A stretch of DNA of 64,000 nucleotides from Tumidithrix helvetica (GTDB taxonomy: Bacteria > Cyanobacteriota > Cyanobacteriia > Pseudanabaenales > Pseudanabaenaceae): assembly GCF_965232925.1 (NCBI RefSeq), contig NZ_CBDDRA010000014.1, forward strand, positions 62,001-126,000. The letters run 5' to 3'. The translations under genes were made by a program, and so were the position numbers. The notes beneath the pieces were generated by a model. That model saw only the letters and a program-made list of their open reading frames with translations. It did not search any database and was not told where the DNA came from. Shown here in pieces: positions 35,016 through 42,827 of the stretch; the first letter of the stretch is position 1; every line of letters begins with the position of its first letter.

Positions 35016-35645
35016 ATGTCTTTTGGAAGCTACAGAACAATTGGTGCAGTCGTTAAAGAGTTTCAGATTACCTATACTGAAGCTGACTTTATCCAAGCCC
35101 TGCCATTCGCAGTTTCTGACTACTTTCGCGAAGATCTGCAACTGATGATGCGCGAAGGTGTGGTCGATAATTCTGAATTTGCGATCTGCGAGAATCTCAT
35201 CTATCCGATGCTTAAGGAAGTTTGGAAACATTATCGCAGCAAGTTTTTGTTGTGGAGCCATCAGTCTCTTAACTACGATGAGAAACTATCGGGCTTTCCT
35301 GAATATATTCTCGCAAGGCGATCGCCTCTAGGCAAAGTCGTATTCGATCGCCCTTATCTCATGCTAGTGGAAGCAAAGCAAGATAATTTTGAGGCAGCAT
35401 GGGGACAATGTATCGCCGAGATGATTGCTGCCCAAGGTTTAAATGCTGACCTAGATGTAATCGTATTTGGGATTGCTTCTAACGGTAGCTTTTGGCAATT
35501 TGGCAAGCTGGAACAGAAAATTTTCACAAAAAATATTGCCCCTTTCACCATGTATGACCTCGACAAATTAGCGGCTGCGGTAAATTATATTTTTAGCCAA
35601 TGTGAGGCACAGTTAGAGCGCGTTAGCGATCGCTTAGCTGCGTAA
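35016..35645 (+). CDS. Conserved protein, possible PD-(D/E)XK-type nuclease fold
   Basis: A 209-residue soluble protein that I cannot place in a named family. It has a helical first half, then FPEYILARRSPLGKVVFDRP leading into a strand YLMLVEAKQDN, followed by a helix AAWGQCIAEMIAAQ and strand DVIVFGIASNGSFWQFG. The order Asp/Glu, E-x-K on a strand, then a Gln-bearing helix resembles a PD-(D/E)XK nuclease core, as in the N-terminal part of type I restriction R subunits. That is inference. AAAGGA lies 7 nt before the ATG. No partner gene is adjacent. Confidence 0.72.
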   Translation: MSFGSYRTIGAVVKEFQITYTEADFIQALPFAVSDYFREDLQLMMREGVVDNSEFAICENLIYPMLKEVWKHYRSKFLLWSHQSLNYDEKLSGFPEYILARRSPLGKVVFDRPYLMLVEAKQDNFEAAWGQCIAEMIAAQGLNADLDVIVFGIASNGSFWQFGKLEQKIFTKNIAPFTMYDLDKLAAAVNYIFSQCEAQLERVSDRLAA

Positions 35646-35739
35646 AAAGAATTCTACTCCTGTCATGGGATCTTCTAGCCCAGAGCAGTTTAGCCGCGAA
35701 GTTCATCCAATTCCGAATCAAGATTTTTGAGAATAGCAA

Positions 35740-35774
35740 CAAAAATATGGGCAAATCGTTAACCCGACTTGCCC
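35740..35774 (-). terminator. Intrinsic terminator of the petN/41-residue transcript
   Basis: On the minus strand GGGCAAGTCG and CGATTTGCCC form a 10-bp stem with one G-U pair around a GGTTAA loop, followed by ATATTTTTG. The hairpin lies 17 bp after the stop of the 41-residue gene. Confidence 0.75.
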
Positions 35775-35790
35775 GTTAGACCTTGCCGAT

Positions 35791-35916
35791 CTAAATTTTA
35801 TTGCGACGACGATCTTGCCATTCTAAAAAGGTGAGATAAATCACGCCAGCTGTGACGAGAAATAACAGCACAAAAGCAAGCCAGAAGAAGACACTGATGA
35901 TTGCAGTTTCAGACAT
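35791..35916 (-). CDS. 41-residue single-helix membrane protein
   Basis: A tiny gene read on the minus strand from the ATG at 35916. The protein has one transmembrane helix (about residues 7-28, SVFFWLAFVLLFLVTAGVIY) and a positively charged tail LEWQDRRRNKI. It follows petN by 48 bp and is itself followed by an intrinsic terminator, so the pair looks like a small operon. Size and layout are those of small thylakoid-complex subunits (NDH-1, cytochrome b6f or photosystem); an NdhP-type subunit is one possibility I cannot confirm. Coding status is supported by the operon position and clean helix-plus-basic-tail design. Confidence 0.7.
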   Translation of the reverse strand: MSETAIISVFFWLAFVLLFLVTAGVIYLTFLEWQDRRRNKI

Positions 35917-35964
35917 CTCTTTTTATTGTTCTTAGTTGTCGTTTTACTGTTGTTAACCTAGCAA

Positions 35965-36054
35965 CTACATGCCATTCCGACCCCAAACCACAAAAGCGAT
36001 CGAGAGCGTGAACATGCCCAAAAGAGCGACCCAGCCTAATGTCAAGATATCCAT
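35965..36054 (-). CDS. petN: Cytochrome b6-f complex subunit 8 (PetN)
   Basis: A complete 29-residue PetN: it begins MDILTLGWVALLGM, continues with a hydrophobic helix and ends VVWGRNGM, the strongly conserved pattern and exact usual length. PetN is a single-helix subunit needed for assembly and stability of the thylakoid cytochrome b6f complex between photosystems II and I. It lies 40 bp downstream of thiE and 48 bp upstream of the 41-residue protein, all on the minus strand. This gene is the strongest single proof that the host is an oxygenic phototroph. Confidence 0.95.
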   Translation of the reverse strand: MDILTLGWVALLGMFTLSIAFVVWGRNGM

Positions 36055-36094
36055 GAAAAATTACTGTGCTTACATGTAAGTGTACTGAGTCTCA

Positions 36095-37204
36095 TCATAC
36101 GCTTTGGTGTTGCCCACAGACAATAGATAACATTTGCTGTGCTGTAAGGGTAGGATTTTCAGCTTGCATGAGCGATCGCACGACCGCCACACGACGCGCA
36201 CCCGCATTGACCACCTCGGCAAGATTATCGGCATCAATGCCCCCGATCGCGTACCAAGGCATTTCTTTCTGGTCTAATTTTTGGGAAGCATAGCGCACGT
36301 AATCAAAGCCTGCCGCTGCCTTACCTGGTTTCGTAGGAGTGGCATGAACGGGCCCAACGCCCACATAGTCTGCCTTAGCTTCGATCGCCCGTTGTAATTC
36401 ATCAGGATTAGTGGTGGACTGCCCAATAATTAAATCTTTGCCTAAAATCGACCTTGCGATCGCCACGGGCATATCCTGCTGCCCCAAATGCACCCCATCG
36501 GCTCCCACCGCTAGAGCAATATCCACCCGATCGTTGACCAGAAAGAGCGCGTTGTATTGATGGCAAATCTGGCAAAGTTGTTGGGCGATCGCGACTCTGG
36601 CGCCATCATCTTCATCTTTTTGGCGATATTGCACGATCTTGACCCCGCCCTGCAAAGCCGCTTCTACGGTTTCGCGGAGGCGATCGCTGGGCATCGTTAC
36701 CAAATACAAATGGGCATCCTGCAATTTCTGGAGGCGATCCTCTTTAGAATCAGTGGGATCGAGCGCGAGAGTCTGGCTTTCTAAGGTGTAAACCTGATAG
36801 CGCATTTGCTTAAAAGCCGCCCCCATTTGAGGATCGTAAACCTTGCCATATTCTTCTAAGACCCGCATGGCTTCTTGCAGGCGGCAAAAATTTGCTCTGA
36901 GCACGACTTGGATGTTACTGCGTCGCTCCTCATTGTCATGGCTTAGGGCTGTCCCAACATCGGCAGGGGTGTCTCTGGCTTGACGCAGTTCGTCAACGTG
37001 CCAAATTGCCAGAGCTTGACGTAGTTGCTTGCACCGATTCGATAATTCAGCGCTTTCCAGCCCAAATCGACACCACTCTTCAATGACGCGTAGGGCTTCA
37101 CGGCTGCGATCGAGGTTGGCATCGAGAATGCGGCTCAAAATCCGCTGGGATTGAGTTTGAAGGCTGTTTTGAGAGAAATTCTGTTCCGCCAAATGTATCA
37201 CCAC
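36095..37204 (-). CDS. thiE: Thiamine-phosphate synthase, cyanobacterial two-domain form
   Basis: A 369-residue protein. Residues ~20-150 form the helical N-terminal extension found in cyanobacterial ThiE (ILDANLDRSREALRVIEEWC, then LRANFCRLQEAMRVLEEYGK, two related halves). Residues ~165-360 are the TIM-barrel synthase: VKIVQYRQKDEDD (pyrophosphate-binding Gln/Arg/Lys), LFLVNDRVDIALAVGADGVHLGQ, IIGQST, YVGVGPVHATPTKPGKAAAG and WYAIGGID. It joins HMP-pyrophosphate and HET-phosphate to thiamine phosphate. No TPP riboswitch is visible in the 84-bp leader. petN follows 40 bp downstream. Confidence 0.95.
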   Translation of the reverse strand: MVIHLAEQNFSQNSLQTQSQRILSRILDANLDRSREALRVIEEWCRFGLESAELSNRCKQLRQALAIWHVDELRQARDTPADVGTALSHDNEERRSNIQVVLRANFCRLQEAMRVLEEYGKVYDPQMGAAFKQMRYQVYTLESQTLALDPTDSKEDRLQKLQDAHLYLVTMPSDRLRETVEAALQGGVKIVQYRQKDEDDGARVAIAQQLCQICHQYNALFLVNDRVDIALAVGADGVHLGQQDMPVAIARSILGKDLIIGQSTTNPDELQRAIEAKADYVGVGPVHATPTKPGKAAAGFDYVRYASQKLDQKEMPWYAIGGIDADNLAEVVNAGARRVAVVRSLMQAENPTLTAQQMLSIVCGQHQSV

Positions 37205-37288
37205 TATTTAGGTATCTTGACTTATTGGGTTATTATTCTGAAGGTTTATTAAGATGGCAATCTTTAAAATAATTATCTTGCTGGTGTG

Positions 37289-39082
37289 ATGAGTATTTCT
37301 AGAGGTTTTAGAAACTTGAACAGTTTTCGTAACTCAAATTTTCGCGACTCAGACTATACAATCTCAAAGCTAACACAGCTAGTTCCGATCGCTGCGGTAT
37401 TCGTTGGCTTAGCGTTCGCTGAGAGTCCTGCCTCTGCGCAAAAAAACATGCAGGCTATTGCTCAGAGAGCCCCGCAGGCTTTAATTGCTGAAGCCATTCC
37501 TCAGACCGTAATCTATGTCGATCCGATTAACGGCAGCGATCGCGTGGGCAATCAATCTCAAGCAGTCTTAAAAACAATTACCTATGCGCTGAAACTCAGT
37601 AGCGGCAGTAATGTAATCATTCAGTTGGCACGCGGAACCTATAGTGCGACAAATGGCGAAGTATTTCCACTTCAGGTGCCCTCCAATGTAATTTTGCGCG
37701 GCGACGAAGCCAGTAAAGGCAAAGAAATTCGCATCGTTGGCGGTGGCAATTTTAATTCACCCCTGTTCTCAAGTCAGAATGTCACGATTGTGGCAAGCGA
37801 TCGCGCCGAGTTACGGGGCGTTACGATCACGAATCCCAATGTGCGCGGCTATGGATTATGGATTGAGTCTAGCAGTCCCATCGTTGCCAACAATACCCTG
37901 ACAGGTAATCAACAGGATGGTGCGATCGTCACAGGCAATTCGGCAGCGCTGATTTCGAGTAATGTCTTTCTCAAGAATGTAGCGACAGGTATTTCCATCA
38001 GTGGTGTTGCTAGCCCAGAAATTCGTGGCAACTTGTTACAAAACAATGGCTTTGGACTCAATATTCTGCAAGATGCCGCACCGCAAGTTACAGAAAATAT
38101 GGTTTCTGGTAACCAAGATGGAATTTTGGCTCAGGGTAACTCCCGTCCAGTGTTGCGCAGTAATGCGATCGAAAATAGTCAGCGCAGTGGTTTAATGATT
38201 CTCGGCAACGCATCTCCTGATTTAGGTAGTTCTAAGGACTCGGGTGGCAATATTTTTCGTAACAATAGCCAATCTGATGTTCAAAATGCAACTTCTAAGG
38301 TGATCGCTTCGATCGGCAATCAAGTCAATCCTAAAAAGGTGACGGGTAAGCTTCAATTTCTCGATAGCCAAACTGCAAGCGTTTCTCCTACAGCCACATC
38401 CCTTTTGCCATCTCAGGTTTACCCTCAAGTTTCACCTGTAAAGCCAACCGTTCGGCTGACGCTTAAACCCCCTAAGCCTACTCAAACAACAAGTTTGATA
38501 CCCAGTTCATTACCCAATCCAGCGATCAGAACGGTAGCAACAAATCAAGTAACTCCTTCTGTCCAGAGCTATACCCGCACAGCCCATCCCGTCTATGTGC
38601 CTGCATCGAGTAGTTCTTTGAGTAACGCTTTAAATTCCCTTAATAATTCTCAACTCGAACTGCCTCAACGCTTTGAACCTTTAGCAAATTCTGTGGTTGT
38701 GCGCATTGCACCCAATCAATTTAGCGCTCCTATTCCTACAAACACGACGATCAGTAATGATTTACCCCCAATTCGGATGTCACCTCCTGCAGGGGAGCCT
38801 GTAAATCGACCGATTGTGATTGCGCCACCTTCCTCTACAGCTTTTAGTAACCCGAGAATAAATCCTAGCGATCGCCCCCGTTACCGTGTCGTTATTCCTG
38901 TATCCTCTAGAGAAGACACCTTACAGATTCGTCGTGTAATTCCCAATGCTTTTGCCTCAAACCTCAATGGCCGATTGGTCGTACAGGTTGGGGCTTACAA
39001 CGATCGCAAAATTGCCAATACCCAAGTCCAAAACCTCGCGCAATCAGGATTTAGTGCTGTGGTTGAGACGATTAGCCCTTAA
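37289..39082 (+). CDS. Secreted DUF1565 beta-helix protein with C-terminal SPOR-like domain
   Basis: A 597-residue envelope protein. An N-terminal hydrophobic segment ends in an Ala-rich cleavage-type site (ESPASAQ, about residue 50). Residues ~75-340 form a DUF1565/right-handed parallel beta-helix (YVDPINGSDRVGNQSQAVLK, then repeated N-x-(L/I)-x-x-N-x-x-G-I coils). A long Pro/Ser/Thr-rich linker (~350-560) follows. The last ~35 residues (LVVQVGAYNDRKIANTQVQN) look like a SPOR peptidoglycan-binding domain end. Probably binds the cell wall while presenting a beta-helix. GTG at 37286 is an equally possible start. Function unknown. Confidence 0.8.
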   Translation: MSISRGFRNLNSFRNSNFRDSDYTISKLTQLVPIAAVFVGLAFAESPASAQKNMQAIAQRAPQALIAEAIPQTVIYVDPINGSDRVGNQSQAVLKTITYALKLSSGSNVIIQLARGTYSATNGEVFPLQVPSNVILRGDEASKGKEIRIVGGGNFNSPLFSSQNVTIVASDRAELRGVTITNPNVRGYGLWIESSSPIVANNTLTGNQQDGAIVTGNSAALISSNVFLKNVATGISISGVASPEIRGNLLQNNGFGLNILQDAAPQVTENMVSGNQDGILAQGNSRPVLRSNAIENSQRSGLMILGNASPDLGSSKDSGGNIFRNNSQSDVQNATSKVIASIGNQVNPKKVTGKLQFLDSQTASVSPTATSLLPSQVYPQVSPVKPTVRLTLKPPKPTQTTSLIPSSLPNPAIRTVATNQVTPSVQSYTRTAHPVYVPASSSSLSNALNSLNNSQLELPQRFEPLANSVVVRIAPNQFSAPIPTNTTISNDLPPIRMSPPAGEPVNRPIVIAPPSSTAFSNPRINPSDRPRYRVVIPVSSREDTLQIRRVIPNAFASNLNGRLVVQVGAYNDRKIANTQVQNLAQSGFSAVVETISP

Positions 39083-39131
39083 TTGACGGTTGCTCAATAC
39101 GACTCCTCAATAGGTTGTGTCTATCCGTAGT

Positions 39132-39148
39132 GCAGGCATCTTGCCTGC
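39132..39148. repeat. 17-bp hairpin repeat GCAGGCATCTTGCCTGC
   Basis: GCAGGCA and TGCCTGC form a 7-bp stem. The same element occurs in inverted orientation at 40075-40091, so two copies flank the response-regulator gene. Similar short hairpins are dispersed in cyanobacterial genomes. Confidence 0.7.
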
Positions 39149-39347
39149 TCAGTTTGGCAGCTACCGATGAATTTAGCAAAGGATATAGAAACAGACAAAA
39201 CCTGTAAGGATGGCTCATACCATTTTCAAAAAATCACAACGCATCTTTTTGAAAAGACCGCGCTCTGCGCGGAACTCCAAATTCAATCTGTTGCAAATTT
39301 AAGAGAAATTGGTATTACTCTAGTAATTACTTTAGGAATTGGTTCCT

Positions 39348-40037
39348 ATGTCTGCACATATTTTGCTGGTTGATGACGAACCTGGGCTGAGGGAAGCAGT
39401 ACAGGCATATTTAGAAGATAGTGGCTTTTTGGTCAGAGTTGCCAGTAATGCCCGCGAAGCATGGCAACTTTTAGAGCAAATCACACCCGATTTGGTAATT
39501 ACGGATGTGATGATGCCGCAGGTGAGCGGCTTTGAGTTTCTCAAACAAATGCGCACTGACGATCGCTTTGTCAGTTTACCCGTGGTATTTCTCACCGCAA
39601 AAGGCATGACCAGCGATCGCATTGCGGGCTATCAGGCAGGCTGCGATGGCTATCTATCGAAACCCTTTGACCCTGATGAGTTGGTGGCGATCGTCGAAAA
39701 TCTTTTGATTCGTCGGAACGTGCAAGCAAATAGCAATGCGGCGAATGCAGCAGAAATTACCGACTTAGCGGGACAGTTGGCAGAAATCAAAGCTTTACTC
39801 AAGCAAAAACCATCGATTATAACCACACCTGCCCCCATTAAAATCGAGTTTACCCCCCGCGAACAAAGCGTGTTAGAGCTGGTTGTAGAAGGCTTGATGA
39901 ATAAAGAAATTGCCAAGCGTTTGGGCACAACGATTCGTAATGTTGAGAAATATGTCAGTCGCCTATTTAGTAAAACCGGAACTGGCAGCCGCACCGAACT
40001 CGTCCGCTATGCCCTCCAGCACGGACTGGTTACTTGA
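39348..40037 (+). CDS. NarL/LuxR-family response regulator (Ycf29-like)
   Basis: A 229-residue two-domain response regulator. Residues 1-120 are a receiver with the acidic pair in LLVDDEPG, phospho-acceptor Asp in LVITDVMMPQ (about 53), Thr in VVFLTAKG and Lys in YLSKPFDPDE. Residues ~165-229 are a LuxR-type helix-turn-helix (FTPREQSVLELVVEGLMNKE, IAKRLGTTIRNVEKYVSRLF). A DNA-binding transcription factor is expected; the overall type resembles the plastid/cyanobacterial Ycf29/Rre1 group, but I cannot fix the ortholog. I chose the ATG at 39348 over a TTG at 39339. No histidine kinase gene is adjacent. Confidence 0.9.
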   Translation: MSAHILLVDDEPGLREAVQAYLEDSGFLVRVASNAREAWQLLEQITPDLVITDVMMPQVSGFEFLKQMRTDDRFVSLPVVFLTAKGMTSDRIAGYQAGCDGYLSKPFDPDELVAIVENLLIRRNVQANSNAANAAEITDLAGQLAEIKALLKQKPSIITTPAPIKIEFTPREQSVLELVVEGLMNKEIAKRLGTTIRNVEKYVSRLFSKTGTGSRTELVRYALQHGLVT

Positions 40038-40074
40038 TCGATCTGAGCTATAGCAATCCTAAATGATTTGTAAC

Positions 40075-40091
40075 GCAGGCAAGATGCCTGC
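40075..40091. repeat. 17-bp hairpin repeat, inverted copy
   Basis: GCAGGCAAGATGCCTGC is the exact reverse complement of the element at 39132-39148. It lies 38 bp after the response-regulator stop and 67 bp before the next start, where it could form a hairpin in the transcript. Confidence 0.7.
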
Positions 40092-40158
40092 ATGGGCTGG
40101 AAGCTTGTACTACATTCATAAACTATTAAGGATCGCTATAATAGAATTATTTCAGCTC

Positions 40159-41454
40159 ATGTCAGACACAAAAAATCAGGTAAAAGAATCTCTCAGAAAA
40201 GGAACTGGTAGGGCTTTATTACTGGTTAGAGAAAATCAAGATATTGATTTCAGCGATCTGATTTTTGATGCTTGTATAAATTGTCAAGCCTACGATCCTC
40301 AATGTCAGGAGAACCGAGCCAAGTATTTATATCGAATTATTGCTTCTACAAAGCAGAGTCAAATACTAGAAAACAAGCTAGTTGGTGAATTACTTAATGA
40401 AAGCATAGAGGATTGGGATTTATGCCAATTGTTTTCACTGTGCAAAATTTTTGCTTTAAAAGGAAATGTTGATGCGCGACAAAATCTTTATCGTAGGTTC
40501 GATCCAACTAATTGCAGTCGCGAAATTCATGCAACTGATTTAATTGATTTAGACGGATTAGAAGCCTTAGCATTTATTGCTGAAGCTAGGGGAAAATGTT
40601 TGCAGAGTGATTCGTCAGCTTGGGAAGACGATCATCTTATTACTTATACCAATGAATCTCTATCGGGCACTCAAGCATTATCTTTTTTGCAAGAAAAAGC
40701 AATCAATAATAACTTTATTCAAGCTTACTTAGTTGCTGTCAATGCAAATCAGGAGCGTTTGAAAGAACGTAAATCTAAAGATTGGTCTTATGATGCTTTT
40801 AATCAAGAGATTCAAGCAGGTCATCTATCCCGTTTCAGCGCATGGCATGCAAGGCTCAAACAAGACGATATTTTAAAAATTGCTGAAGATTTTTTAAACG
40901 AAAAGGACGAAAATATACAACAGAGATACCTAAAACTATTCGCAGGAACAAAATTTCCTTTTGAATTTGATAAATTAACAAAATTTGTTGAATCAAATGA
41001 TGAATCTATTAGAGCGCATGCGTTAAAATCTTTGAGCTTTTTTAAAGACGGTCGAATTAGGCAGATTGCACTAAATAATATTGAAAGTAGAGTATGTTTG
41101 CGTGAATCTTTCGAGATCCTATCCAATAACTTTGAAGAGTCAGATTTAGATCTGATTGAAAAAATACTTTTAGGGATTAATGATGATGATGAGTTCCACT
41201 ATTTAGAGTTTGGCACTTACAAAATCCTTGAAGATGATAGGAACATTGAAATCTGCAAGACCGATAAATTAATCAATTTATTCAAATTAATTTACTCTAA
41301 AGAACAATGTTCTTTTTGTAGAGAAGGGACAGTTGAATTAATGATTAAATACCAACTCTTACCTAAAGAGATTGCTGAAGAGGCAATTTTTGATAGCAAT
41401 TCTGATATAGGAGAGCTAGTACACCGTGGCGGAAATCCATGTGCCATTGAGTAG
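40159..41454 (+). CDS. Unrecognised helical-repeat (HEAT-like) protein
   Basis: A 431-residue soluble protein of no family I can name. It is rich in helical pairs; the C-terminal half (IQQRYLKLFAGTKFPFEFDK, SIRAHALKSLSFFKDGRIRQ) has the spacing of degenerate HEAT/ARM repeats. Several Cys are scattered (CINCQAYDPQC), without clear metal-site spacing. I chose the ATG at 40159 because the longer frame, from 40063, passes through the dispersed hairpin repeat. Base composition is more AT-rich than the neighbours, which may signal an accessory gene. Confidence 0.7.
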   Translation: MSDTKNQVKESLRKGTGRALLLVRENQDIDFSDLIFDACINCQAYDPQCQENRAKYLYRIIASTKQSQILENKLVGELLNESIEDWDLCQLFSLCKIFALKGNVDARQNLYRRFDPTNCSREIHATDLIDLDGLEALAFIAEARGKCLQSDSSAWEDDHLITYTNESLSGTQALSFLQEKAINNNFIQAYLVAVNANQERLKERKSKDWSYDAFNQEIQAGHLSRFSAWHARLKQDDILKIAEDFLNEKDENIQQRYLKLFAGTKFPFEFDKLTKFVESNDESIRAHALKSLSFFKDGRIRQIALNNIESRVCLRESFEILSNNFEESDLDLIEKILLGINDDDEFHYLEFGTYKILEDDRNIEICKTDKLINLFKLIYSKEQCSFCREGTVELMIKYQLLPKEIAEEAIFDSNSDIGELVHRGGNPCAIE

Positions 41455-41636
41455 CGATCGTGAACATAGTGTCTGATGCCTGAAATTTTAAATAGTCGAT
41501 TTACTTATGCCACGCTGTACTAGTCCGAAATATGGCATTACAAGCATAGTTGGCATTGAAAGACCCCAAATAAAAACTCCTACGCTAACTCAAGTAAGTA
41601 GGCGTAGGCGTTATCTTGAAATTTGTAACTTTGCGA

Positions 41637-42056
41637 CTATGCGACGATTTTCAAAGATACAATTTTGTCACCTTTACGAATCGCATTGACCACAGCCATA
41701 TCCTCGGTTTTACCAAAGGTCGTGTGCACGCCATCTAAGTGGGGTTGGGGCGAATGGCAGATAAAAAACTGACTTCCCCCAGTGTTTTTACCAGCATGAG
41801 CCATGGATAGAGTTCCTGCTAAGTGCTTGTTAGAGTTAATTTCACAGTCGATCTTGTAGCCAGGCCCACCAGTGCCAGTACCCAACGGACAACCGCCTTG
41901 AACCATGAAGTTATCAATGACTCGGTGAAAGCTTAAGCCGTCATAAAACCCCTTTTGTGCCAAATCCACAAAATTCTTAACTGTATTAGGAGCATCTCGA
42001 TCGAATAGCTCTAGGTTAATCGTACCTTTGCTGGTTTCCATGATGGCACGGGTCAT
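41637..42056 (-). CDS. Cyclophilin-type peptidyl-prolyl isomerase
   Basis: A 139-residue cytosolic cyclophilin. It has the catalytic FHRVIDNFMVQGGCP (Arg, Phe, Met, Gln), the AHAGKNTGGSQFFICHSPQPHLDGVHTTFG region with the conserved Gln-Phe-Phe-Ile and Leu-Asp-x-x-His, and the short loops of bacterial PpiB. It isomerises X-Pro bonds and helps protein folding. I chose the ATG at 42056 with AAAGGA about 7 nt upstream; the frame extends 21 codons further but without homology. The 182-bp spacer to the convergent gene holds a CCTACGC...GCGTAGG stem. Confidence 0.95.
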   Translation of the reverse strand: MTRAIMETSKGTINLELFDRDAPNTVKNFVDLAQKGFYDGLSFHRVIDNFMVQGGCPLGTGTGGPGYKIDCEINSNKHLAGTLSMAHAGKNTGGSQFFICHSPQPHLDGVHTTFGKTEDMAVVNAIRKGDKIVSLKIVA

Positions 42057-42208
42057 AAATTTATCCTTTCGTATTAGTATTATGTCTGTTTCGTTGGCTA
42101 GTTTAGCTCTGTCAGTCAAACTTTAACCAACCACAATTTTCTGACAATCTGCTACATTATGCGAAAATATGTTTTCTCGAGCTTTGGGAGAAGTTTAAGG
42201 TATCAGTC

Positions 42209-42754
42209 ATGAAACAAGTATTACTCTTTTTAGGTGTACTCAACAACGATGACCTTGACTGGATGATCCTGAAAGGCAGAAAAGAAACGATCGCACCTGG
42301 TAAAGTCTTGATTCAGGAAGGGAAAGCGATCGATGCGTTTTATATTGTTGTCAATGGTAATTTCAGCGTCCGTATTGAGTCATTAGACAACAAAGAATTA
42401 GCCAGAATCGTTAGTGGCGAGATTGTGGGCGAAATATCGTTTATTGATGCCCGTCCTCCTCTAGCCACCGTAAGAGCCGAAACCGAATCCCTCGTACTTT
42501 CGATTCCACGATTGCAGTTAAATGCCAAATTGCAGCAAGACACTGGCTTTGCCTCCCGTTTTTATCATGCCTTGGCGATTTGTTTATCCGATCGCATGCG
42601 TGGCACTGTCAGTCGCCTAGGGTACGGCATGGAGTTAGAAGACTTAGAAAAAGAAAAAGGTAGCCTCGAACAAGGCATTGTTGGCAATATGGATCTCGCC
42701 AGAGTGAAGTTTGATTGGTTGGTTAATGGTGTGAAAGGACGTAAAAGCAGTTGA
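42209..42754 (+). CDS. Cyclic-nucleotide-binding-fold protein with altered ligand cassette
   Basis: A 181-residue protein made of one CAP-like cNMP-binding domain (residues ~5-125) plus a helical tail; there is no DNA-binding helix-turn-helix. The beta-roll is clear (APGKVLIQEGKAIDAFYIVV). The phosphate-binding cassette at residues 74-88 reads GEISFIDARPPLATV, so the Arg expected in the GE...PRAAT pattern is replaced by Pro. cAMP binding is therefore doubtful. It could be a ligand-independent or non-cAMP sensor. Followed by short CAGTTGA and GATAACC iterations at 42749-42824. Confidence 0.8.
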   Translation: MKQVLLFLGVLNNDDLDWMILKGRKETIAPGKVLIQEGKAIDAFYIVVNGNFSVRIESLDNKELARIVSGEIVGEISFIDARPPLATVRAETESLVLSIPRLQLNAKLQQDTGFASRFYHALAICLSDRMRGTVSRLGYGMELEDLEKEKGSLEQGIVGNMDLARVKFDWLVNGVKGRKSS

Positions 42755-42827
42755 CAGTTGACAGTGGGCAGTATTCAGCGATCGGTCTGAATACCGATAA
42801 CTGATAACCAAATAACCGATAACCAAC

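Noticed and set aside
39167..39373. 68-codon plus-strand frame before the response regulator
   Set aside because: Overlaps the regulator start in another frame, includes spacer sequence, and shows no domain.
42749..42824. CAGTTGA and GATAACC iterations after the cNMP-fold gene
   Set aside because: Short simple repeats common in cyanobacterial spacers; no sign of a larger element.
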